Shown here piece after piece: positions 31,639 through 41,300 of a stretch of DNA of 64,000 bases. The position numbers and the translations under genes were made by a program. The notes beneath the pieces were generated by a model. It did not search any database. It was not told the DNA's origin and worked only from the letters and a program-made list of their open reading frames with translations. Source of the stretch: UBA6663 sp044226485 (lineage in GTDB: Bacteria > Chloroflexota > Anaerolineae > Anaerolineales > UBA6663); the NCBI GenBank assembly GCA_044226485.1, contig JBGAGY010000002.1, positions 372,001 through 436,000 on the forward strand, read 5' to 3'. How positions within the stretch are numbered: position 1 is the first letter of the stretch; every line of letters starts with the position of its first letter.

Positions 31639-33369
31639 ATGACCCAAAGCAAGCTCGGCCCTCACGCTCAGCGCTCCACGCCCGACCTCCGCCGCTGGTT
31701 GGAGGCCGGCGCTCGCCTGGCGCGCCTCACCGGCGACCTGAGCCTCGCGCGCGAGCTCGCCGAGATCCACCCCGATGCGATCCTGATCGGCGCCGCGCCT
31801 TCGACCATCGACATCACCCTCGATGCCCGTCATGGCGCACGGCCGGATGTGACGGCCAGGGCTTTCGTCAACGCTCAACGCGAGTTGTACGGGCAGTTCC
31901 CGCAGATCACGGCCTGGGAAGGCCCGGCGGCCCCGACCCTGGGCAAGGCCAAAGACGTCGAGGCCCTGCGGCTCATGGCCTGGTATGCGGCCTTCGAAGC
32001 TGAACGTGTGAATGAATTGGCCGATCTCGGTTTGCGTGCCGTCGTCGGCAACTTCGCCACCGGCGGCCCCGATCTGCCGCTGTGGTCGGCGTTCTTGCCC
32101 GCACTCGACGCAGCCGAACGGAAGGCCGGCTGGCTCGGCCTGCACGAGCACAGCGGTCCGTGGCTGTGGTGGCTCGCCGGGCCGCACCAACCCGCCGACG
32201 GCCCTGCGCCGACTCTGCGTGACGAACCGCAACGCCTGGCGGGCTGGACCACGCTCCGCCATCGCCTCGTCGAAGAACGCGTCTTCCGTCCCAACGGCAT
32301 CGAAGCCCTGCCGATCCTGATCACGTCGCTGCGGCTTGATCGCCTCGACGCGGGCGGCGGTCCGCACACCGGCGCTCCATGGACCCAGCTGGGCGAGTTC
32401 TGGCGCGGCCACGATGGCGCCGGTGACCCGATCGCCTATTGGCGAGACGCCGCCGAGCGCGACCCGGCATTGTACGTGGCCGAACAGTTGGCCTGGTACG
32501 ACTCGGAGATCCAACGCGATCCCGTCGTCGTCGGCGCGGCAGCGGGCATCGTCGGCGCCGACGAACGACACGCCGCCTACGAATTAGCGGAGACGGCGGC
32601 CAGCGTCTGGCTGATCGACCACATCCGAGAGACGAAGCCGTTCGGGTCGAGCGGCCTGGCGTCGGCGTCGCCCGCGCCGCGGCTTGTGCCACGCGGCCCT
32701 GAGCCGCCGCGCCTGAGCCGTGACAATCTGCTCGACAAGCGCGGTTTCGACGAGGGCTGGGTCGAGGACATCGACCTGACTCAGGAACTCGCCGCGCCGC
32801 TTGGTTGGCGCTTGCGGGTTGCCGAGGGCGTCGCGCGGGGTGAGGGCGAGGACGCAACGCTTCCGACCTTCGGTCGCCCCTTCGCGACATTGCTCAACAC
32901 CACAGACGTGCGACCGGCGGAGCGCGAGCGGCTGTTCGGCGGCGGCCCGTACGTGTGGCGGGTCGCGGCGCGCACGCCTTTCCATGTCGCGCTCGATCAG
33001 ACCGTGCCCGGCCTGGTGCCGGGCCTCAGCTATCGCGTGACGGTGAGGCTCGTCGCCGATCCGATCGTGCGCGACCAGCCGCGACTTGTCTACGCGCCGG
33101 ACCTCAACGCGAGCGAGACGCGGCTGAGCGTGATCGAAGGCGCTGACCTCGTCTTTCCGCGCGAGGGAGAGACGATCGGCGCCACGGCCTGGCAAACTGG
33201 AGAGTCGTTGCCCTTCGGTCGGGCCGGCTCCCTCACTGTGGTCTTCACGGCGCCCGCCGAAGCGGTGACGCTGCGACTCGAGATCCGCTCGCGCTATGCC
33301 CTGCCACTGGCGGCCTGGCACGTTCAGGCTCCGACGCTGACGCCAGACGATCCGGCCCGGCCCGCCTGA
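31639..33369 (+). CDS. Putative glycoside-hydrolase-like TIM-barrel protein
   Basis: A 576-residue protein without signal peptide. Residues 50-330 read like a TIM barrel: a strand ending in AFVNAQRELYG, WYAAFEAERVNELADLGLRA, then KAGWLGLHEHSGPWLWW and ALPILITSLRLDR. Acidic residues lie at strand ends, such as the HEH. The C-terminal 200 residues form a beta-rich domain like a carbohydrate-binding module (LTVVFTAPAEAVTLRLEIRS). The next gene starts at the base after its stop. Family and activity are not certain; an inactive lectin-like barrel is possible. Confidence 0.6.
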   Translation: MTQSKLGPHAQRSTPDLRRWLEAGARLARLTGDLSLARELAEIHPDAILIGAAPSTIDITLDARHGARPDVTARAFVNAQRELYGQFPQITAWEGPAAPTLGKAKDVEALRLMAWYAAFEAERVNELADLGLRAVVGNFATGGPDLPLWSAFLPALDAAERKAGWLGLHEHSGPWLWWLAGPHQPADGPAPTLRDEPQRLAGWTTLRHRLVEERVFRPNGIEALPILITSLRLDRLDAGGGPHTGAPWTQLGEFWRGHDGAGDPIAYWRDAAERDPALYVAEQLAWYDSEIQRDPVVVGAAAGIVGADERHAAYELAETAASVWLIDHIRETKPFGSSGLASASPAPRLVPRGPEPPRLSRDNLLDKRGFDEGWVEDIDLTQELAAPLGWRLRVAEGVARGEGEDATLPTFGRPFATLLNTTDVRPAERERLFGGGPYVWRVAARTPFHVALDQTVPGLVPGLSYRVTVRLVADPIVRDQPRLVYAPDLNASETRLSVIEGADLVFPREGETIGATAWQTGESLPFGRAGSLTVVFTAPAEAVTLRLEIRSRYALPLAAWHVQAPTLTPDDPARPA

Positions 33370-35322
33370 ATGGACGCCTCACCCCACACAACCGGCGAAA
33401 CCCGTTCGGCGCGCCCTCCGCTGTGGCACGGGATCGTGTTGCTTGTCGTGTTGGTCATCGGAGTCACCGCGCGTTTCTACAGGCTCGACGTCGCTCCGCC
33501 CGGCCTCTACTACGACGAAGCCTATTACGCGCTCGATGCCGTCTCAGTGAGGCATGGAGCGCTTCCTGTTTACTTCGAAGCCAACAACGGCCGCGAGCCG
33601 CTCTTCATCTACAGCGTTGCGATCAGCCAGGGCGTGTTGGGCGACACCGCTCTGGCTGTGCGCATCGTCGCAGCGATCTATGGCTCGCTGGCGTTGCTGT
33701 CAGGCTATGGCGCCGCGCGAGCGTTGTTCGGATGGCGCGTGGCGTTGTTCGCCACGGCGTTGCAGGCAGGCAGTTTTTGGGCGATCCAATTCAGCCGGAT
33801 CGGCCTGCGCGCGACGACTGTGCCGTTCGTCTTCGGGCTGCTGCTGCTGACGCTGGCTTACGGTTGGCGCACCCGACGACGCGGACTCATCCTCCTTGGA
33901 GGCGCGCTGCTCGGGCTGTGCTTTTACACCTACATCGCCGCCCGCCTGATCCCGCTGGTGTTCATGGCATTGGGCGTCGCGTGGTGGATCTTCAAGCGCA
34001 AGACCTTTCCGACTTGGGATTGGATCGCGGCAGTGATCGCCCCAGCCGTGATCGTCGCCGCGCCGATGATGATCTACGCGGCCACGCACCTCGACCTGTA
34101 CGCCGGCCGCGCCGGCCAGGTCGCGATCCCGATCGACGCCGTCCTTGCCAACGTGCCGCGCGTCGTCGCCATGTTCGTCTGGCACGGTGACGACAACTGG
34201 CGCCATAACCTCTCGGGCCGCCCGGTGTTCGATCCGCTCACGGCCGTGGCCTTTGCCGTCGGCCTGGGTTGGCTGGCGTGGCGCCTGTGGAAGACGCGCG
34301 ATCTGCGCGCCGCGCTCGTCTTGCTCTGGCTCGTCGTCTTCTCGCTGCCCACGATCTTCAGCGACCGCGCGCCTCACTTCCTGCGCGCCATCGGCCTGAT
34401 GCCCGTCGTCTTCCTGCCGGCGGCGTTGGCGCTCGAGTGGATGGTGAGGGGTTGGAGCGTGGGGATCAATGGACCGCGGACGCCGGACGGCGGACCGCAG
34501 CCGATGCCTTCGATGAAAAGCGCCTTCCGCCGTCTGCCGTCTGCGGTCTGCGGTCTGGTCATCGTCATCCACGCGGCTGCGACGTTCCGGGCCGAGCAGG
34601 CGTACGCCGTGTCCGAGTCGCCGCGGTATGCTTTTGAGACGGCCGCCGCCGAGATGGGTGAGGCCGCAAACAGTTGTCTGCGGAGCGGCGCGGCCTGGAT
34701 CGACTCGCGCATGTGGGAACGCTTCCCGTCGGTCCGGTATCTGGCGCCGCAGGTCCGGCCGGTCGACCTGTCGACCCTGCCCGATGACGCGAATGACAGC
34801 GTCTGTCTTTTCACGACGTCCGGCGAACCGCCGGCGCCTGTGGTGGCGCACTGGCCGTCGCCGGTGAGGGTGATGGCCGTATCCGGCGGCCTCGATCAGA
34901 CTGAAGGCACGCCGGCGCCGTACCCGCTCTACAACTTCATCGATATCGCTCAGGCGGGTGCGCTCGACCCTGTCGCGACGTTCATCCATGGCCCGCGTCT
35001 GTTGGCGGCCGAGATGACGATGCAGCCGGGCGGGCTGCGCGTGCATTTGATCTGGTCCGCCACCGAGCCGCTCCCCACGGGTTTGCATGAGTTCATCCAC
35101 TGGCGGGCCGGCGATCAGATGCTGGCCCAGTGGGACGGTCCGTTGGGCGGTGAGTTGCTGCCGGGCGAGGCCTGGCGAGTCGGCGATCAGATGGAGCAGA
35201 GCATCACCCTGGCCGGCGCTGCGCCGGCGGACTCGGCGGTCTGGGTGGGCGTGTATGATTTCGAGAGTCGTGGTCGGCTGCTCACCGAGACGGGTGACGA
35301 TCACGTGACGATCCAGCCCTGA
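33370..35322 (+). CDS. GT39-like membrane glycosyltransferase with in-frame repeat insertion
   Basis: A 650-residue membrane protein of the dolichol/undecaprenyl-phosphate-mannose-type (PMT/ArnT-like) glycosyltransferases. The first extracytoplasmic loop holds APPGLYYDEAYYALDA with the conserved acidic pair. Around ten helices fill residues 20-420, followed by a beta-rich extracellular part (about 430-650). Residues 368-396, between the last two helices, are encoded by an 87-base heptad repeat that keeps the frame. It probably transfers lipid-linked sugars outside the cell. Its ATG follows the previous stop directly. Confidence 0.82.
   Translation: MDASPHTTGETRSARPPLWHGIVLLVVLVIGVTARFYRLDVAPPGLYYDEAYYALDAVSVRHGALPVYFEANNGREPLFIYSVAISQGVLGDTALAVRIVAAIYGSLALLSGYGAARALFGWRVALFATALQAGSFWAIQFSRIGLRATTVPFVFGLLLLTLAYGWRTRRRGLILLGGALLGLCFYTYIAARLIPLVFMALGVAWWIFKRKTFPTWDWIAAVIAPAVIVAAPMMIYAATHLDLYAGRAGQVAIPIDAVLANVPRVVAMFVWHGDDNWRHNLSGRPVFDPLTAVAFAVGLGWLAWRLWKTRDLRAALVLLWLVVFSLPTIFSDRAPHFLRAIGLMPVVFLPAALALEWMVRGWSVGINGPRTPDGGPQPMPSMKSAFRRLPSAVCGLVIVIHAAATFRAEQAYAVSESPRYAFETAAAEMGEAANSCLRSGAAWIDSRMWERFPSVRYLAPQVRPVDLSTLPDDANDSVCLFTTSGEPPAPVVAHWPSPVRVMAVSGGLDQTEGTPAPYPLYNFIDIAQAGALDPVATFIHGPRLLAAEMTMQPGGLRVHLIWSATEPLPTGLHEFIHWRAGDQMLAQWDGPLGGELLPGEAWRVGDQMEQSITLAGAAPADSAVWVGVYDFESRGRLLTETGDDHVTIQP
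34471..34557. repeat. Heptad inverted repeat inside the GT39-like gene
   Basis: Four words, GACCGCG, GACGCCG, GACGGCG and GACCGCA (34472-34499), are mirrored by CCGTCTG, CCGTCTG, CGGTCTG and CGGTCTG (34530-34557) around a 30-base centre. The element is 87 bases, exactly 29 codons, so the reading frame is kept. Confidence 0.9.
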
Positions 35323-35399
35323 GCGGGATCGAGACAATGGCCGCGGGCCGGCGCCTTTTGGCCCGTGGGCCCATGACTTTGAAAGAGAGGAACCATCGC

Positions 35400-36416
35400 A
35401 TGCATGCACCCTATCGTCTGAGGCGACTCATACTGGCCGTCGGTGCGCTGGCGTTGGGCTTGCCGTGGGCGGCCGTGACGCCCGTGGCCCAGGCGGCGCC
35501 GCTGCGTCAAGACAATCTGCTCCCGAACCCCGGTTTCGAGTCTGGCACCAGCAGCTGGACGGCCTGGTGGGCCGAGATCCCCAAGCCCAACATCGGCTAC
35601 GACTATTCGTACAAGCCGAACTCCTTCAACACTGAGAGCCTCGCCGGTGGCGCCGCGCGCGACCTCATCCTCGCCGGCGACAAGTCGTACCGGATCTTCA
35701 ACAACTGGGACCCGTTCTGGGCGGGCATCCGCCAGACCGTGAACGCGCCGGCCGGCTCGCGCGTGCGCTTCACCATGAACGCGCGGGTCTGGGCGGCCAG
35801 CAACTTCTGGCCGGCGCCCTCCGACACCAACATGCCGGCGCGCGTGCGCGTGGGCATCGAGCCCAACGGCGGCACCGATCCGTTCGCGGCGTCGGTGGTG
35901 TGGTCCGGCGAGATCGCGCCGCACAACGGCTGGAACGCGGCCTCCGTCGAGTCGACGGTCGGCGCCGGCGGCAGCGTGTCGGTGTTCGTCAGCATCGACT
36001 TCCGCGGCAGCTCGCGTCAGTTCATGGGCGCCTTCTTCGATGAAGGATCCCTGGTTGTCGTCGGCGCCGGCACGCCGGTGCCCGGGGCCGGCACGCCCGC
36101 CGGCGTCTACGTCGTTCAGGCCGGCGACAGCCTGGCCAAGATCGCGCGCAAATTCAACGTCACCGTTCAGGATCTGCTGAAGCTGAACAACCTGAAGGAC
36201 CCGAACGCCCTGCAGATCGGCCAACAACTGAAGGTGCCGGGCGCGCCCGCCGTAGCCGCGCCGGGCGGCGGCATCGTGTCATACGTCGTGGTCTCGGGCG
36301 ACAACCTGTCGCGCCTCGCCAAGCGCTTCAACACGACCGTCGACCGCATCAAGCAACTCAACAACCTCAAGACTGACGTGATCGTCATCGGCCAGACCCT
36401 GCTGATCGGGCCTTAG
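35400..36416 (+). CDS. Secreted carbohydrate-binding protein with two LysM domains
   Basis: A 338-residue exported protein. The signal peptide has a basic start, a hydrophobic core and a likely cut after AQA (residue 32). A CBM4/9-like jelly roll (about 40-216) starts NLLPNPGFESG. Two LysM repeats follow: YVVQAGDSLAKIARKFNVTV and YVVVSGDNLSRLAKRFNTTV. LysM binds N-acetyl-sugar polymers such as peptidoglycan. ATG 35400 is chosen with GAGAGGAA upstream. A strong terminator follows. The jelly roll is a close paralogue of the one in the next gene, so the pair arose by tandem duplication. Confidence 0.9.
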   Translation: MHAPYRLRRLILAVGALALGLPWAAVTPVAQAAPLRQDNLLPNPGFESGTSSWTAWWAEIPKPNIGYDYSYKPNSFNTESLAGGAARDLILAGDKSYRIFNNWDPFWAGIRQTVNAPAGSRVRFTMNARVWAASNFWPAPSDTNMPARVRVGIEPNGGTDPFAASVVWSGEIAPHNGWNAASVESTVGAGGSVSVFVSIDFRGSSRQFMGAFFDEGSLVVVGAGTPVPGAGTPAGVYVVQAGDSLAKIARKFNVTVQDLLKLNNLKDPNALQIGQQLKVPGAPAVAAPGGGIVSYVVVSGDNLSRLAKRFNTTVDRIKQLNNLKTDVIVIGQTLLIGP

Positions 36417-36446
36417 CTCTCTCGATCGCGACCGTCTGATCGCCAG

Positions 36447-36479
36447 GAACGCGGTGCTTCGGCGCCGCGTTCTTTTTTT
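36447..36479 (+). terminator. Terminator with TTCG tetraloop
   Basis: An 11-bp stem (GAACGCGGTGC with GCGCCGCGTTC) closed by TTCG is followed by seven T residues. It ends the first LysM gene. Confidence 0.92.
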
Positions 36480-36547
36480 GCCGCGGATTCCGCGGATGAT
36501 GCGGATTGAGAGAGCGATCCACGCTCTCCGTGAAACCCGCGGCAAAA
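36474..36547. repeat. Nonamer-type palindromic repeat (GCGGAT words)
   Basis: TTTTTTGCCGCGGATTCCGC begins the left arm, with words GCGGATTCC and GCGGATGAT. The right arm ends AAACCCGCGGCAAAA. It directly abuts the terminator. A TACTGTAGAATGG stretch before the next gene may hold its promoter; nothing else is seen to 36658. Confidence 0.75.
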
Positions 36548-36658
36548 TCTCCGGAATCACACTGAACTCGCAGGTCGTCTTTTCCCTGACCGTATGCCTA
36601 CTGTAGAATGGGGGGCTTGGGGGCGCGTCGGGATTCAGCCGGCGTCGACAGGAGAACG

Positions 36659-38194
36659 ATGATGATGCGAGTGTTCCGGATCGTGGCGGTCGGGCTGCTG
36701 GCCCTGGGCCTGTGGCCATCCTCTGTTCAAGTAGCGAGTGCGGCCCCGGCAAGCCAGGGCGTCAACCTCGTCACCAACCCTGGCTTTGAAAGCGGCGCGA
36801 GCGGCTGGTCGCCCTGGTGGGCCGAGATCGCCAAACCGGCGGACGGCTCCCTGAATTACGCCGCAAAACCTAACTCCTTCAATGTGGAGATGCTGTCGAG
36901 CGGCGCGGCCGCCGGTGTTGTGCTGGCCGGCAACGCGTCGTATCGCGTGTTCAACAACTGGGATCCGTTCTGGGGTGGCGCCAAACAGACGGTCACTGCC
37001 CCGGCGGGTTCGCGTGTGCGTTTGACGGCGAGCGCCCGCGCCTGGGCCTCGCAGGATTTCTGGCCGGCGCCTTCGGACACCAACATGCCGGTGCGCACTC
37101 AGGTCGGCATCGAACCCGATGGCAACGACAACCCCTTTTCGGGCGCGATGGTCTGGTCGGGCGCGGCGGCCCCGCACAACGCGTGGGCACAGATGACGGT
37201 CGAGGCGACCGTCGGCACGAGCGGCAAGGTGCTCGTGGTCGTCAGCGGCGACTTCCGTGGCGCGTCGCGCCAGTTCATGTCGGTGTTCTTCGACGAGGTT
37301 TCGCTCGTCGTGCTCGATCAGCCGGCCGCTACGGCCGTGCCGCCCACTGTCGCCCCGGCCGCGACCGTCGCTGCAGGCGCGACCGCCGTGCCCGTCGTGG
37401 CGACCGCTCGCCCTGTGGTTCAGTCGGCGACCGCCACGCCGCGCGCGGACGGTCTGATCACGTACGTCGTCAAGGCGGGCGACACGGGCTGGGTGATCGC
37501 GGCTCAGGCCGGGTTGACGATCGACCAATTGCGCGCGTTGAACCCGGGCGTGGACATCAACATCCTCTCGGTGGGCACCGAGTTGATCGTCGGCGGCACA
37601 CGCGCCCAGGCCACCGCCGCGCCCGGCGCGACGGCTGTCGCCACAGGCGAGGCGACCACGGCGGCCGAGAACACGCCTGCCCCGACCGCGACCGTCGCCG
37701 GCCCGGCCGAGCCGACCGCCGGCCCAACCACGGCGGCCGAGGGCGCTCAGATCTGCGTCAGTCTCTTCAACGACGCCAACGGCAATCGGCAATTCGAAAG
37801 TGCCAGCGGCGAGACGGCGCTCTACGAAGGCCTGCTCACGCTGATCAACGCCGACACCGGCGCGCAGATCACGACGCACCAGATGGCCGCCGGCGAGGAT
37901 AGCTATTGCTTTGCCGGCCTGGCGGGTGGCAATTACCAGGTGGCCGTCGCCGGGCCGAGCGGCTACAACCCCACGGTCCAGCCCGACGTGATGGTGCCCG
38001 TCCCGACGGGCAGCATCGGCGAGTACAGCGTGGCGTTCGGTTTCCAGCGCAGCAGCACGGCCCCCGAGGCCACACCTGTGCCTGCGGGGCAATCAGGCGA
38101 TCGCTTCCGCACGGCGTTGTTCGGCGCGCTCGGCGTGATGCTGTTGCTCCTGGCGGCCGGCCTGGCCGTCACGTTGTTCATGCGACGACGCTAG
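36659..38194 (+). CDS. Surface protein: CBM-like domain, LysM, SdrD-B-like domain, C-terminal anchor
   Basis: A 511-residue exported protein. Order: signal peptide (1-26, ending ASA), CBM4/9-like jelly roll (about 33-220, NLVTNPGFESGASGW), Thr/Ala/Val-rich linker, one LysM (about 268-312, YVVKAGDTGWVIAAQAGLTI), a second Thr/Ala/Pro linker, a SdrD-B-like beta sandwich (ICVSLFNDANGNRQFE onward) and a final membrane helix followed by RRR. It is thus anchored in the cytoplasmic membrane and reaches into the wall. ATG 36659 has AGGAG upstream. Confidence 0.9.
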   Translation: MMMRVFRIVAVGLLALGLWPSSVQVASAAPASQGVNLVTNPGFESGASGWSPWWAEIAKPADGSLNYAAKPNSFNVEMLSSGAAAGVVLAGNASYRVFNNWDPFWGGAKQTVTAPAGSRVRLTASARAWASQDFWPAPSDTNMPVRTQVGIEPDGNDNPFSGAMVWSGAAAPHNAWAQMTVEATVGTSGKVLVVVSGDFRGASRQFMSVFFDEVSLVVLDQPAATAVPPTVAPAATVAAGATAVPVVATARPVVQSATATPRADGLITYVVKAGDTGWVIAAQAGLTIDQLRALNPGVDINILSVGTELIVGGTRAQATAAPGATAVATGEATTAAENTPAPTATVAGPAEPTAGPTTAAEGAQICVSLFNDANGNRQFESASGETALYEGLLTLINADTGAQITTHQMAAGEDSYCFAGLAGGNYQVAVAGPSGYNPTVQPDVMVPVPTGSIGEYSVAFGFQRSSTAPEATPVPAGQSGDRFRTALFGALGVMLLLLAAGLAVTLFMRRR

Positions 38195-38200
38195 CGAAAA

Positions 38201-38315
38201 TCCCGGATGTACGGTGGGCGAGACACCGGATGCGCGAACGACGAGTCGGCGAAGACACCGGATGTCCGAATGGCGAGTCCTGTTCTTGAGACTCGTCGTT
38301 CGCACATCCGGTGTC
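38201..38315. repeat. Repeat unit copied twice directly and once inverted, covering the next gene's start
   Basis: GACACCGGATGCGCGAACGA begins a 26-base unit at 38222-38247. It recurs directly, diverged, at 38254-38279 and inverted with one mismatch at 38290-38315. A partial copy lies at 38201-38219. The start codon ATG 38262 and the first 18 codons of the next gene lie inside the second and third copies. Confidence 0.85.
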
Positions 38316-41300
38316 TTAACCGCCTTAGTGCTGGCCGGCGTGGCATGTGCGCCGCTGTTCAGCCAACCGGGCTTTCTTCTGACGCGCGGCGCCGGCGACT
38401 CGGCCAACCTCCTCTTTCGAGTCCAGCAACTCCTGGCGGCTTACTCCGGCGGTGACTTCCCGGCGCGCTGGATGCCCGACGGCGCCTACGGTTACGGCCT
38501 GCCGTACTTCACCTATTACGCGTCGTTCTCGACGCATGTGGCGGCCTGGTTCAAGCTCGCGGGTTTCTCGTACGTCGTTGCGATCAAGCTGGCCCAGGCC
38601 GCGGCCATCGCGCTCGGCGCCTGGGCCATGTATGGGTGGATGCGTTCATTCGGTTCGGCGGTCGCCGGTCGCCTGCAGGCCCGGCCCCTGGCGGCGGCCA
38701 TCGCCTACACGTTTGCGCCATTCCATCTGGTCAATGTCTATGCGCGCGGCGACTCGCTGGCCGAGTTGTGGGCTCTGGCGCTGGCTCCACTGGCCTTCTG
38801 GGCCGTCGAGCGGCTCGGGGAGCGACGCAGTTTCGGCCGCGTGGCGGCTCTCGCGACAACCGTCGCACTGATCGTCACCACGCACAACGTGTCGGCTCTG
38901 ATGATCCTGCCGTTCATCGGCGTCTATGCGTTGGTGAGGACCGCGGACGATGCCGTTCAAAGACGACCTGTCACGGCCACTCAACCTTCGTCGTTCGTCC
39001 TTCGTCTTTCGTCCGCTCTCCGCGATCTGCCGTCCGCCGTCCGCCGTCCACTGCTCGCGCTGGCGTGGGGAGTCGCGCTCTCGGCCTTCTTCTGGCTGCC
39101 GGCGTTGGGCGAAACGGGCGCCGTCCAACTCTCTTCGCTGACGAACGGCTACTTCAGCTACACCGGCCACTTCCGCTCGACCGACCTGCTGCAGAGCGAC
39201 TGGATCTTCAGCTACAGCCAGAACCCCTTCGCGATGGGGCTGACCCAGACCTTTGTGGCCCTGGCCGGCCTGATCGCGTTCGTGTCGCGTCGCGAGAAGG
39301 CCGGCTGGCGCGACGGTTTCATGCTCGTCGGCCTGGCGGCCACGACGTTCTTGATCACACCCTGGTCGGAAGTTCTGTACGCTCACATCCCCGGGCTTGC
39401 GTATGTGCAGTTCCCGTGGCGGTTTCTGGGTCCGCAATCGTTGTTCCTGGCCGCGCTGACCGGCTGGCTCTGGCCCGCCGACGCCGTGCTCGAGCCGCGC
39501 ATCGACGGGCGTTCGTTGTCATCGACCGGCTTCATGCTGGTGTTGGCCGTCGCGTTGGCGACAACCGCGCTGATCGGGTTGCGCCTCGAGTTCGTGCCGC
39601 TCGCCGATGACGAAGTGACGGCGGCCCGGCTCAACCTGTTCGAGCAGGCCACGTCCATGATCGGCAACACCGCCAACGCCGAATACCTGCCCGTCGCCGT
39701 CGTGCCACGGCCATGGACGTCGAGACGCCTGCTCGGCCCTGGTCCTCAACCCGTGGCTCTCGCAGGCGAAGTCAGCGGCCATCAGGTCGGCTTCGGCGCG
39801 TCGCAACAGACCTGGTCGCTCACGGCCGCCAGCACCGCGACAGTGGCGTTGCCGACGTACTGGTGGCCGGGGTGGACGGCGCGGGTGGACGGCGCGCTCG
39901 TGCCCACCCACGCCGCTGACGGCCTCGGCTTCATCGCCTTCGACATCCCTGCCGGCGCTCACACCATCACGCTGGCGCTGACGGACACGCCCTTGCGAGC
40001 GGCCGCTAACGCCGCGAGCGCGCTCGCTCTTCTCGTGCCTCTCGCGGTTGCCGCTGTCTGGCTACGTTGGACGCGCCAGCCGTTGCGAATGCCCGCCGGC
40101 GCTCGCCTGTCGTTACTGGTGACAATCGCCATCGCCATCGTTCCGCTCCCCGGTGCGCTCTGGCAGGCCGGCGCGTGGAACACTGGCCCGGGCCGCTGGG
40201 ATGTGGCGCCCGGGTCACCGGCGGACGCCGCGCCGCTCAATATCGATTCGGTCGTCCTCGCGTTCCCGCATCGCGACGTCGTGCGCTTTGCTGACGGCTC
40301 CGGGCTGACCCATGTGGCGATGTCGCCGGAGCGGCCCGGCCCTGGAAGCCTCATCCACCTGGCCCTCGACTGGCAAAGCGCCGCAAGCGTGACAACGACG
40401 GTGACCCTCTGGCCGCCGGCGGCGCCCGTCATGCCCGAAGCCGCGCCGGTGGTCGCAGTAGTGGGGCCTCCATCAGGCGGCCCCCAAACGGACTTCGCCA
40501 TCACGCTGCCTCAGCCGCTGTCACCAGGCGTGTACTGGTGGACCGTGGAACTGACCGGCCCCGACGGCCTGATCCCGTCGGTCACGGCCAGCGGTCGTGA
40601 GCGCGGCAGGGTCTTCCTCAGCCCCTTCATCGTCGAGGCCGCGACACCCGCGCCGAAAGACACGCTCGCTGAACTCGGCCCGCTGCGATTGCACGCCGTA
40701 TCGGCGTCGGTGAGCGAGGGCGGAGTGGATCTCGGCGCTTTGTGGTCGGCGAGTCAGCCTATCGGGCAGGATCTGGCGCTGTCGTATCGACTCATCGATC
40801 CCCTGGGCCATCAGATCAGCCAACGCGACGGCCAGCCGGGCGGCGGCTTCCTGCCGACACACGACTGGGCCATCGGCCAGGCTTACACCGAAACCGTGAG
40901 TCTGGCCCTGGGCGACGATCCAACGGCGGGGCAGTACAGGCTGGATGTGGTCGCTTATCGGCCGGCCACGCTCGAACCTGTTGGGTCGGGCTCGACGAGG
41001 GTGGTGATCGTCCCCACGGTCGAGGGCCTCGACCGCATCACGCGCTGGAAGCTGCTGCCCGGGCTGGGCCTCGAGTCGGTCGATCTGCCGGCGTCGGTCG
41101 AGGCCGGAACACCGCTCAGCTTTGTCGCTCGCTGGTTGACCGGCTCAACGGCGATCGCTGCGCGCCCGAACTGGTCGCTCTTCGCCGCAGACGGCGCACG
41201 TGTCGCGAGCGCCGACGATGTGCTTCCAGGCGCGAATGCCTGGCCGTCTTCGGCCGCGATCCGCGACGTCGTGACCATCCACCTGCCTCCCGATCTGGCG

